Origin: a virus
DNA length: 20,504 nucleotides
Reading direction: 5' to 3' (one strand)
IMG/VR virus record: IMGVR_UViG_3300034198_024421
Coordinates: 1 to 20,504 of that record
The position numbers and the translations under genes are program-made. The notes beneath the pieces are model-generated. The model saw nothing but the letters and a program-made list of their open reading frames with translations. It ran no database searches and was not told the DNA's origin. Below are positions 13,968 through 20,504 of this stretch, in pieces. Positions within the stretch are counted from its first letter, which is position 1, and each line of letters begins with the position of its first letter.

Positions 13968-15206
13968 TTACTGGATCTGCTTCCACTGACCGTTTCCGAG
14001 CGACTGGAAGGTTCCACGCCCAGGGATCGTTTTAATCACCGGAGCTGTGGCGGCAGGCACTGAAGCCGGAGCCGCCGATTGGTTTCCAGTAACAGACGCC
14101 GACGGAGAATAGGAAAATTGCTTGAGGAGGTCTTGGTTGACCGAAGGCATTTTGTCGATTTGCGCTTTCTTGGCGTCGATTGCCTTGTTGAGGATCCCAA
14201 CATATTCACCCACCGAATTTTTGAATGTTTCGGGGGATTGATAGGTCTGCAAACGATTGACCGCATCCTTGACGGCCTGAGCTTCCTGCTGGGTGATTCG
14301 GAAACCAAGTGATGACCCCGGGGTGGAGGCCTCGTCCTTGAGCATGTTGATTCCGGAAATTAGATTCTGTCCTGATACTTGTGCCAAACGTGCTTGCAAA
14401 TCACGTTGACCCGGTGTTACGGCCGGGAGGAAACGAGCCGCCCCGACTACATATTTCAGTTCCGGATGGTCGGCGATTGCCTGCAAATTGTCGCGCTGCG
14501 TTTCAAGTGAGGAGACCTGGTTGCTTGCATCCTGCAATGCTTTCCCTTTGGCCAGCTCCCCGGCAATGACCTTGGATTGGGATTCGGCCGTCTGGGCCTG
14601 CAGGTTTTGATCTTTCATCCCCTGGGTGGAGATTTCATGTTGCATCTGCTGGAGCTTGAGCTGCTTCTCCGGGTCTTGAAGTTCAAGCTGTTTGAGCATC
14701 AGGGCATCAAAAGCTTTATGGGCTTGCAAACGATCCGCCGGGGTCAAATCGATGTTGACCCGACCGGTCTGGATCATGAACTTGTCAAAATCAGAATACT
14801 GCGGCTGGGCGGTTTGCCGCCCTGCCTGTTGGCCAACCTGTTGTTGGTTCATGCCCATCCCTTGATTGGCCGCACCATTCGGCGTGTAGGGATTGGTTGC
14901 TGGGTTAAATGTGACCGATGTTCCAGATTGCGAAGGATCTGATCCTGCGCTGCCTGGGTTCCCTAATTGAGCCGCCGATGGCGCGGGCGGTGGCATCGGC
15001 CCCGAAGTAAATCCATTGGGGTCATCCATGGTTGCCAGGACGGCCGGATCGATTCCGCTGGAGGTATTTTGGGGCATCGATTGCGCAAGCATGGGCGCAA
15101 TGCCCGCCGCTTGCAGGTCTGCCGGGCTGATCCCTTGCTGGGGAATGGTGATCGAGCCATTGCCTTGGGCGGGTACGCCCAGGTTCATGAGTTCTTCGGC
15201 GGTCAT
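13968..15206 (-). CDS. internal virion/ejection-type protein, 412 aa
   Basis: A 412-residue soluble protein. The disordered N-terminus (1-135, Q/P/N/G-rich) carries short helical motifs MTAEELM, ISPADLQAAG and IDPAVLATM, similar in style to those in the next gene. Residues about 136-245 form a long Q-rich coiled coil (LQAHKAFDALMLKQLELQDP and on). About 255-365 (RFLPAVTPGQRDLQARLAQV, SGQNLI.. FRITQQEAQAVKDAVNRLQT, YQSPETFKNSV) is a helical domain whose pattern I associate with phage virion proteins near ejection genes. The tail is S/A/P-rich. It lies between the 145-residue protein (3-base gap) and the 1216-residue protein (4-base gap). It is probably one of the DNA-delivery proteins. Confidence 0.8.
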   Translation of the reverse strand: MTAEELMNLGVPAQGNGSITIPQQGISPADLQAAGIAPMLAQSMPQNTSSGIDPAVLATMDDPNGFTSGPMPPPAPSAAQLGNPGSAGSDPSQSGTSVTFNPATNPYTPNGAANQGMGMNQQQVGQQAGRQTAQPQYSDFDKFMIQTGRVNIDLTPADRLQAHKAFDALMLKQLELQDPEKQLKLQQMQHEISTQGMKDQNLQAQTAESQSKVIAGELAKGKALQDASNQVSSLETQRDNLQAIADHPELKYVVGAARFLPAVTPGQRDLQARLAQVSGQNLISGINMLKDEASTPGSSLGFRITQQEAQAVKDAVNRLQTYQSPETFKNSVGEYVGILNKAIDAKKAQIDKMPSVNQDLLKQFSYSPSASVTGNQSAAPASVPAATAPVIKTIPGRGTFQSLGNGQWKQIQ

Positions 15207-15209
15207 GTT

Positions 15210-15647
15210 TTATTGATCAGATGGCGTTGAGTCATCTGCCGAAATCGACCCGCTCGGCACATATCCTTGGCCGGGAATGTATCTTGTGGTTTGGACTTTG
15301 GCGGCGGCCGCATCAGCTTTCTTTTGGCCGAGTCCGAGCATCATTGCATAATGGTCTGCCGTGGTTTTCTGGCCGATCATCTGAATCAGGTTGGGGGCAA
15401 TGGAAACCTTTTGCTGCCAGGGAAGTGCCTTGACCGTGTCGACGGCCGTCGAATCAATCAGGCCCATTTTATTGGCCAAATCGACCGTGGCATCAGCCTG
15501 CTGGGATTGAAGTTTGAGCGCATTCATTTGCTTGATGGCGTCCGCGATGCCGGATCCGGCCTGATTGATGCCGTTGGCAAGGTTTTCGCCACCCTGGGCA
15601 ATGTAGGCAGCGCCGTTGTTGAGCTGGGGAGGATTGTAAGCAAACAT
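15210..15647 (-). CDS. small helical virion-type protein, 145 aa
   Basis: A 145-residue Ala/Gln-rich protein with no signal peptide. The N-terminal half is amphipathic helix (NLANGINQAGSGIADAIKQM, NALKLQSQQADATVDLANKM), the middle is helical (LPWQQKVSIAPNLIQMIGQK), and the C-terminus (TTRYIPGQGYVPSGSISADD) is disordered. No family is named. It is sandwiched among ejection-type genes (18 bases after the 629-residue gene, 3 bases before the 412-residue gene), so a structural or internal virion role is likely. The first helix resembles short segments in phage proteins that line the ejection channel, which is speculative. Confidence 0.75.
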   Translation of the reverse strand: MFAYNPPQLNNGAAYIAQGGENLANGINQAGSGIADAIKQMNALKLQSQQADATVDLANKMGLIDSTAVDTVKALPWQQKVSIAPNLIQMIGQKTTADHYAMMLGLGQKKADAAAAKVQTTRYIPGQGYVPSGSISADDSTPSDQ

Positions 15648-15665
15648 GGTTATTGGTTGTGTTGA

Positions 15666-17555
15666 TTAATTTCCGTAATAGGCGGCACCTACTTTGCCGA
15701 TTGTTCCGATTGCACTGCCCAAAAGCGCATTATTGCTGGCATAATTTGCCGCATTATAATTGTTACCGGACGACCAGTTACCCGAAGCAAGGTTGGTATT
15801 GAATGACGGTACATTTCCAGCTACCTCCATTCCTTGACCATACGAGTTGTTCACAAGACCACTCTGGAATCCAAGGTTCTGCGCCGTGTATGGCACACTA
15901 TAGCCTAAAGACATTGTGTAAGGGTTGAGCGAGCTATACATTCCGGCACCTTGAAGGCCGAGTCCAGTGGCACTGCCGAGGGCCGATGCCGATTGGCCCA
16001 GCATATTGGACGAATTTCCAAGCAGGCCCGAGGCGGCGGCCGCGTTCCCGTTATTGGATTGGTTGACCCCTTGATTTGCGTTGAGTAGGAAATTCTGACT
16101 TTGCCCCGTGTTGGTGAGGTTGGCAGATTGATTCATTCCCTGACGCTGAATATCTTGGCCATTGTATTGGCCTTGGGCGCCGAGGTTTGAGCTCTGGCCT
16201 GACAAATCGTATCCGGCATTGGCTAGATTGGTATTTTGCTGGTATCCCGAATTGACCTGATTGGTATTAAAAGCCGTGTTTTGATTCTGAATTCCCGCCT
16301 GCTGCTGATACCCGGCATTGGTTGTGTTGGCGTTTTGTTGGTTTCCCGTATTGATCTGACCGGTATTGAATTGCGTGTTCTGATTTTGGACTCCGGCCTG
16401 TTGCGCGAGCTGAGCATTGGTCTGGCCAGCCTGTTGGGTGTACCCGGCATTGTAATTGCCCAGTTGCAGGTTCGTGTTCTGGTTCTGGATCTGGCCTTGA
16501 TTGGAGGCCGCCTGATTGGAAAGGCCAAACTGGTTGAGCGAATTTGTGTTGGCCTGACGCAATGCCGTGTCGGCATTGTTTACATTTTGGCCGAATGCCT
16601 GGTATTGCTGGAGTCGGGCATTGGTGGCCGCATCACGGTTGAGGATTCCGGCGGCGGCCGCACTGGCACCGGTGCCGAGACCATTGGCCGACCAAGTCGC
16701 GGCAGCCTGCTGGGAAGCATTCCGCAAGGCCTCGGGGCTGAGTTGACCCCCGGACGCAAGTTGATCCTGTGCCTGACGCAGAAGCTGGTTGCCGAGCCCA
16801 CTGCTTTCCGTGGTTTGCGCTCTGGCCATGGTCGGCCGGACTTGTTGGATCGGGGAAATCTGGGCGGCCCGCATTGAGGCAGCGGTCACGTTGTCGACCG
16901 GGGCCATTTGCGCGGCCGTGACGTTCGCGGCCGTGACATTGTCGACCGGGGCCATTTGCGCTGCCGTGGCCGTAGGTGCCTGTATGTAGTTGAGCGCACC
17001 AGGGGCTGAGACCTGAGTCGCCGTGTTATTCATGGCCGTCAGGCCGGCATCTTGTAACTTTTGGGTCAGCGGGGTGGGGCTTGAAGCCCGAGCCACAGCC
17101 GAAGCGGCAAGACCAGTATTAACCCCGGATAGGGATCCCATTCCCGATCCGATTCCCTCAATCGAGTTGACGTTGCCAAGTGCATGGTCGGTAGCGGCAA
17201 GGGCCTGTTTCTCTTGGGGAGATTTGGCAATCTTCTTGGCGACACTATTGACCGTGTCAAATTGCTGATTGCTGATCCCGCTATACCCCCCGTTGGTGAC
17301 ATTCCCGAGTCCGGAACTGTAAATCTGCGAACCACCCGAAGTTCCATTATTGATGATGTCTTGGAAGTTCAGCGGTTTGGCAGGATTCTGGCCAATACTA
17401 GGTGAGCCGTTTGACATAAAACCGCCAGCCAAGGCTCCCAAAGCGGCACCGCCAAGCATTCCAATCGGCCCACCGGCCAGGCCAATCATAGCTCCACCGG
17501 CCGCGCCTCCGGCAGCGCCTTTGGCTGCACCTGATCCAGAAAATGTTGATCCCAT
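15666..17555 (-). CDS. Gly-zipper and Q/N-rich internal virion protein, 629 aa
   Basis: Residues 9-46 are a strongly hydrophobic Gly/Ala zipper (AAGGAAGGAMIGLAGGPIGM and on) able to insert in a membrane. Residues about 190-235 are three 16-residue repeats (TAAQMAPVDNVTAANV type). The central region (about 240-365) is Ala/Gln-rich helix, and about 365-455 is Q/N-rich with tandem units (QQAGIQNQNTAFNTNQVN type). The C-terminal third is G/N/S/Y-rich. Composition and neighbours fit a P22 gp7/gp20-like DNA-ejection protein that forms a conduit through the envelope, though sequence identity to those is not evident. It starts at ATG 17555 with no Shine-Dalgarno sequence. Confidence 0.8.
   Translation of the reverse strand: MGSTFSGSGAAKGAAGGAAGGAMIGLAGGPIGMLGGAALGALAGGFMSNGSPSIGQNPAKPLNFQDIINNGTSGGSQIYSSGLGNVTNGGYSGISNQQFDTVNSVAKKIAKSPQEKQALAATDHALGNVNSIEGIGSGMGSLSGVNTGLAASAVARASSPTPLTQKLQDAGLTAMNNTATQVSAPGALNYIQAPTATAAQMAPVDNVTAANVTAAQMAPVDNVTAASMRAAQISPIQQVRPTMARAQTTESSGLGNQLLRQAQDQLASGGQLSPEALRNASQQAAATWSANGLGTGASAAAAGILNRDAATNARLQQYQAFGQNVNNADTALRQANTNSLNQFGLSNQAASNQGQIQNQNTNLQLGNYNAGYTQQAGQTNAQLAQQAGVQNQNTQFNTGQINTGNQQNANTTNAGYQQQAGIQNQNTAFNTNQVNSGYQQNTNLANAGYDLSGQSSNLGAQGQYNGQDIQRQGMNQSANLTNTGQSQNFLLNANQGVNQSNNGNAAAASGLLGNSSNMLGQSASALGSATGLGLQGAGMYSSLNPYTMSLGYSVPYTAQNLGFQSGLVNNSYGQGMEVAGNVPSFNTNLASGNWSSGNNYNAANYASNNALLGSAIGTIGKVGAAYYGN
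16200..16460 (-). repeat. in-gene repeats encoding Q/N-rich units
   Basis: Within the 629-residue gene, the stretch encodes repeating QQAG.QNQNT.FNT.Q.N.G.QQN units of about 29 residues (two clear copies plus partial ones). The DNA shows the same repeated segments (for example tgttttgattctgaattcc and its degenerate partners). It probably arose by slippage or unequal crossover. Confidence 0.65.
16891..16960 (-). repeat. 48-bp in-gene repeat (16-residue unit)
   Basis: The 22-base stretch beginning ttgtcgaccggggccatt is identical at 16891-16912 and 16939-16960, offset by 48 bases. It encodes the unit AAQMAPVDNVTAA twice; a third diverged unit (RAAQISPIQQV) follows in the protein. Being in frame, it lengthens a linker without breaking the gene. 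Confidence 0.85.
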
Positions 17556-17577
17556 AATTATTTAATGTTGAAACCCG

Positions 17578-17913
17578 TTAAATGCACCCAACTTTGGCAG
17601 CGAGTTTGTGCCATGGATGTATGTGATAATGTTGTCCAGGACGCCCGAGTGCCCGTTGCCAGATGACATAAGAGAGCGGGTGTGGCAGGGCACCCATGAG
17701 CTGCTTGAGTGATCCGGTGGTCGATGCCAGGGGAATGAACCAGGCATTCGCCGGAGTGATTTCCGATTCTGGATAGCAAACCTGTTTTGCCAGCAGAAAA
17801 TTTTCCGGCGTGGAATGAACGATCCCATGCTGGAAGAAATGACCCAACAAATCCTCGAAACGATTGCCCGGTTCCGATTCGTAAAGATTGCGTGCGATTT
17901 GCCATGCCAGCAT
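17578..17913 (-). CDS. small phage protein after tail fibre, 111 aa
   Basis: Start chosen at ATG 17913 (MLAWQIARNLYESEPGNRFE), whose A is the last base of the fibre stop (TAATG). The protein is soluble and aromatic: LLGHFFQHGIVHSTPENFLL (about 22-41), AWFIPLASTTGSL (about 58-70), then PHPLSYVIWQRALGRPGQHY and HIHPWHKLAA near the end. This V-x-x-Q-R-x-x-x-R-P pattern with a late aromatic motif is reminiscent of small proteins coded beside tail fibres in other phages, whose function is unknown to me; assembly help for the fibre is a plausible guess. It ends 22 bases before the 629-residue gene. Confidence 0.78.
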   Translation of the reverse strand: MLAWQIARNLYESEPGNRFEDLLGHFFQHGIVHSTPENFLLAKQVCYPESEITPANAWFIPLASTTGSLKQLMGALPHPLSYVIWQRALGRPGQHYHIHPWHKLAAKVGCI

Positions 17914-19355
17914 TAGGTTCCAAAGACTTGGACACAGACAATCGACCCATCTTTGGCTACTCCGTTGAAGTTGAACACGCTGATGCTGGCCGAGGTGGCT
18001 GTTGGCGTTGTTCCGTACGTCAAACCGCAACCTAATACCCCTCCCGCCTGAGAAGACATTGCCGAAACTACCAAACAATAATTGGAATTGGAAAAAAGCC
18101 CCGTAGGGAAAGTCAGCACATAAAGTCCGGTGCTGCTCCGGGTGACTGCTGAAACATTGAACGCTAGGGAAATTGTTCCGGTCGTGCCGTCAAAGGTAAC
18201 CCATGCTTTGCAAAGGGCTGCCTGAGTCGTCGTTGCCAGGTTCGAAGTGGCAATGACGCCGGAACCAATTTGCGTTGATGTCGTGATGGCCCCGGTGGCC
18301 ACGGTTGTAGCGGTTCCGGCGGTTGTCGCCGTGGTGGCGTTACCGTTGAGAGCAGCCGTGATCGTCCCGGCCGAGAAATTGCCGCTGGAATCCCTGGCTA
18401 CAATGGCCGAGGCGGTGTTGGCATTGGTGGCCGTGGTGGCGCTGTTACTGACCTTGCCTGCGCTAGAAATGGTGGCCAAGGAGGAATCCGGCAAAGAAGA
18501 AATCGTGGTCGTGAGCGCAATGTTGGCGCTCCCGTTAAAGCTGACCCCCGTGGCCGCAACGGCTCCGCTTAATGAGATCGTGCGCGCCGTGGCCAGGGTG
18601 GTGGCCGTGGTGGCATTTCCCGTGAGTGCGGCCGTGATGGTTCCGGCCGAGAAATTGCCGCTGGAATCGCGGATGACAATCGCCGACGCCGTGTTGGCAC
18701 TGGCCGGTGATTGCCAAGAAAGCGCAGCCGCTCCATTGCTGGTCAGCACTTGCCCGGTGGTTCCCGCACCGAGCATGGCGGTCGTTCCGGCGGCGGATTG
18801 GTAGGGGAGTGATCCAGCCAAACCTCCGGTGAGGTTGCTGGCATTGGTGGTCGTGGCCGAAAGCGTCTGCCAAGATGGTGCGGCAGCCCCATTGCTGGTG
18901 AGGACTTGTCCGGCCGTTCCCGTCCCGGTCTGGGCGGTCGTTCCGGCAGCGGATTGGTAGGGGACAGTTCCGGCCGAACCTCCGGCCAGATTGGTGGCCG
19001 TGGTGGCGGTCGTGGCATTGCCGGTGACGGCGCCGGTGAGTGGTCCCGAGAATGCCGTGGCCGTGACGGTGCCCGTGACGGTGGCCCCACCACTCAGGGT
19101 GGCTGCCCCTGTGGACTTGAAAGTTCCGGTGACGGTTTGATTTCCTCCTATGGTGGAATTGCCCGTCGTGGCAATCGAGGCCCCCGTGATCGCCCCGGTG
19201 ACGGCCAGCGGACCGGTCAGGCTCCAGTTTTGGCTTGCGGTCGTCAAGTCGGCTTGGACGATGGTTCCGGCCGCCAGGGTGGGGTTGGCGTTGAGGATTG
19301 CCGGAGTGACGACGTCACCGTTGCTGACTGCAATTCCTGAGACGAGGGAGGCCAT
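17913..19355 (-). CDS. phage tail fibre / receptor-binding protein, 480 aa
   Basis: Low-complexity S/T/G/A-rich fibre. The N-terminus (MASLVSGIAVSNGDVVTPAI) is the probable virion-attachment part. The shaft has two copies of a unit with PYQSAAGTTA..GQVLTSNGAAA..SWQ (about 125-163 and 177-215) and two copies of a unit with ASAIV.RDSSGNFSAGTITA (219-252 and 312-345), the kind of repeat common in trimeric beta-helical fibres. The C-terminal 100 residues (from KAWVTFDGTTGTISLAFNVS) lose the repeats and form a distinct beta-rich tip with several cysteines, the likely receptor-binding head. It lies between the gp10-like gene and the TAATG-coupled 111-residue gene. Confidence 0.9.
   Translation of the reverse strand: MASLVSGIAVSNGDVVTPAILNANPTLAAGTIVQADLTTASQNWSLTGPLAVTGAITGASIATTGNSTIGGNQTVTGTFKSTGAATLSGGATVTGTVTATAFSGPLTGAVTGNATTATTATNLAGGSAGTVPYQSAAGTTAQTGTGTAGQVLTSNGAAAPSWQTLSATTTNASNLTGGLAGSLPYQSAAGTTAMLGAGTTGQVLTSNGAAALSWQSPASANTASAIVIRDSSGNFSAGTITAALTGNATTATTLATARTISLSGAVAATGVSFNGSANIALTTTISSLPDSSLATISSAGKVSNSATTATNANTASAIVARDSSGNFSAGTITAALNGNATTATTAGTATTVATGAITTSTQIGSGVIATSNLATTTQAALCKAWVTFDGTTGTISLAFNVSAVTRSSTGLYVLTFPTGLFSNSNYCLVVSAMSSQAGGVLGCGLTYGTTPTATSASISVFNFNGVAKDGSIVCVQVFGT
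18321..18701 (-). repeat. tail-fibre repeat pair B
   Basis: Two DNA and protein copies of a roughly 100-bp unit at 18600-18701 and 18321-18422, encoding ASAIV(I/A)RDSSGNFSAGTI with the following TAAL.GNATTATT. They are separated by about 180 bp of unique shaft sequence. Confidence 0.8.
18711..18983 (-). repeat. tail-fibre repeat pair A
   Basis: Two copies of a roughly 117-bp unit at 18867-18983 and 18711-18827 encoding G(T/S)(V/L)PYQSAAGTTA with the following GQVLTSNGAAA.SWQ. Near-identity at DNA level makes them substrates for recombination that could change fibre length. Confidence 0.82.
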
Positions 19356-19417
19356 GCGAAGAGATTAGGTTGTGAGGATCGACACCTTAAGTGGGTTCGG
19401 TTCGCAGAATGATTTTC

Positions 19418-20504
19418 TTAGGATTCGGTGCGGGCCAGGCGGCTCGGATCGCTGGTCACTGCGGCGTCGGCACTGATGGCGCGGATGGTGGGACGCCCGC
19501 CCGAGGTGGAGACCTGGATGTCGAGGTATTCGGCCGTACGGCGGATCGGGGCCTTGATCGTGTAGTCGTTGTCAGCTTCGGCATTGGTTACCGAGGCAAC
19601 TTGGGTCGTGCTATCGCGGTCGGTGGCAATCGCCGTGACATTCACCGTAGAACCTGCCGGAAGGTAGGAGGAGACCGTGACCGAGTTGAGGCGCTTGTGG
19701 TTGAGCTGACCGTAGAAATATCGCCGCGTGGTAAGCGATCCGACCACACCAACCGAGGCATCACCACTGGTCGCGTCATCGGCGGCCGAGTTGTATTGTT
19801 CTAAAAGGTAAAGCAGGCCCGTGGTGGAGGCAGCATAGAGTCGGCGCTGGGTGGCCGTGGTCGTGACGTAATCGCTCACCACCAGGCGGTCGAGGGAGAA
19901 GGGGTAAGTGTCGACCGATTCCCAGGCCTCGTTGAGCTGATTGTAGATCAGCAGCGTATTGTTGCTGGTGGAACTTCCGGTCGGAATGGCCAGATAATAC
20001 CGATTGTTAAAATACAAGCCGCAGGCATTGGAGACGGTCGCCGGATTGATCGTTGAGAGGATGTCGGCAATCGGCTCGGAGAGCGGTAGCGTGTTGCCGC
20101 GCAGCGCAAGGTCGAGCTGGGTATTGTCGAGCCGATAGACCCCGTTATCCGAGAGGAAGTAGATGTAATTTCCGGCCGTGGTGACGGTGTTGCGGGCATT
20201 GCACCCGATTTCGTTGGTCAGGATCTGCAAGAACGAGGCGGCCGGATCAATCGAAACGCCATCACTTTTTAAAACGATTTTTCCCAAGTAAATTGATTTG
20301 CGCAGGAACACGATCACTTGACCATTGGCATAGGGGTGGATGGCGGTAATGTAATCATTGGAACCGACATTGGTTCGGAAACTCTTCAGCAAGGGATCGA
20401 AGTTCGTAGGATCCAGAACATCGGAAACGATCAAGGCATCCCGCGCATTGGCAATGACGAGTTGGTTGTTGTAGAAGGTTGCAATCGCCCCATAAGGACT
20501 ACTC
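19418..20504 (-). CDS. P22 gp10-like tail protein (5' end beyond window)
   Basis: The frame is open to the right edge (at least 361 residues), so the true start lies outside the window. The protein has repeated strand pairs of a beta-propeller type: GAIATFYNNQLVIANARDAL, then IVSDVLDPTNFDPLL, YITAIHPYANGQVIVFLRKS, YIYFLSDNGVYRLDN, FNNRYYLAIPTG and LLIYNQLNEAWESVD. This 'object labelled with a status, used in a location' propeller pattern is that of P22 gp10/packaged-DNA stabilisation and other tail hub proteins. The C-terminal part (about 270-361) is a separate beta domain. It is first of the visible late genes and is separated from the fibre by 62 bases. The assignment is by pattern and synteny; a generic propeller tail protein is the alternative. 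Confidence 0.72.
   Translation of the reverse strand, partial: SSPYGAIATFYNNQLVIANARDALIVSDVLDPTNFDPLLKSFRTNVGSNDYITAIHPYANGQVIVFLRKSIYLGKIVLKSDGVSIDPAASFLQILTNEIGCNARNTVTTAGNYIYFLSDNGVYRLDNTQLDLALRGNTLPLSEPIADILSTINPATVSNACGLYFNNRYYLAIPTGSSTSNNTLLIYNQLNEAWESVDTYPFSLDRLVVSDYVTTTATQRRLYAASTTGLLYLLEQYNSAADDATSGDASVGVVGSLTTRRYFYGQLNHKRLNSVTVSSYLPAGSTVNVTAIATDRDSTTQVASVTNAEADNDYTIKAPIRRTAEYLDIQVSTSGGRPTIRAISADAAVTSDPSRLARTES

Noticed and set aside
13964-14017. Upstream extension of the 1216-residue gene
   Set aside because: Overlaps the 412-residue coding region; the ATG at 13963 is four bases after its stop and fits the gene packing.
16236-16877. 213-residue plus-strand open frame
   Set aside because: Antisense shadow of the Q/N-rich virion gene; L/G/R composition reflects the reversed repeat codons.
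18247-18804. 185-residue plus-strand open frame
   Set aside because: Antisense shadow of the repetitive fibre gene, V/A/P-rich with no start context.

Overview
The window is a contiguous piece of a temperate, probably podovirus-like, phage genome. Nearly all genes run leftward (minus strand), and they fall into a replication/early block, a lysogeny block and a late virion block. Absent from the window are terminase, portal, capsid and recognisable lysis genes; they presumably lie beyond the edges. No tRNA, rRNA, CRISPR array or IS element is visible. The host cannot be named from sequence alone. The tail and ejection-type genes suggest a Gram-negative host. Most start codons have no clear Shine-Dalgarno sequence (exceptions are AGGAGG before the helicase and GGAG before the 60-residue gene), which is compatible with Bacteroidota- or Verrucomicrobiota-like hosts, but that is only a weak inference.

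Region by region: (1) 1-6166, minus strand, transcribed right to left. It encodes a ribbon-helix-helix (RHH) protein, a one-span membrane peptide, two small unknowns (80 and 37 residues), an excisionase-like HTH protein, a 275-residue HTH protein, a 192-residue unknown, a DUF1376 replication-initiation-type protein, a DnaB-family helicase, four small unknowns and a DUF6378-type protein cut by the left edge. (2) 6167-6258 is a divergent control region with repeated near-palindromic boxes (TGTGCCACA) between two different RHH genes. (3) 6232-9103, plus strand: the second RHH gene, a coupled pair of AT-richer genes for an exported or membrane-anchored protein and a secreted protein (candidate lysogenic-conversion cargo), a 253-bp gap with three tandem 11-bp repeats, and a tyrosine recombinase. 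(4) 9100-20504, minus strand, transcribed right to left. From the right: a truncated gp10-like propeller protein, a repeat-built tail fibre, a 111-residue protein, three likely internal-virion/ejection proteins (629, 145 and 412 residues), a 1216-residue virion protein with an HExxxH motif, a metallophosphoesterase and a small winged-helix-like protein.

How it fits together: the leftward early block would replicate the phage DNA (DUF1376 protein plus helicase) and supply an Xis-like factor. The rightward block would set and maintain lysogeny (RHH switch, integrase) and express surface or secreted cargo. The late block builds the tail, fibre and DNA-delivery proteins. Gene packing is extreme: eleven junctions are ATGA 4-base overlaps and one is TAATG, so translational coupling is likely a main control layer. 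The integrase has phage genes on both sides, so the sequence reads like a free or packaged phage genome rather than an integrated prophage end.
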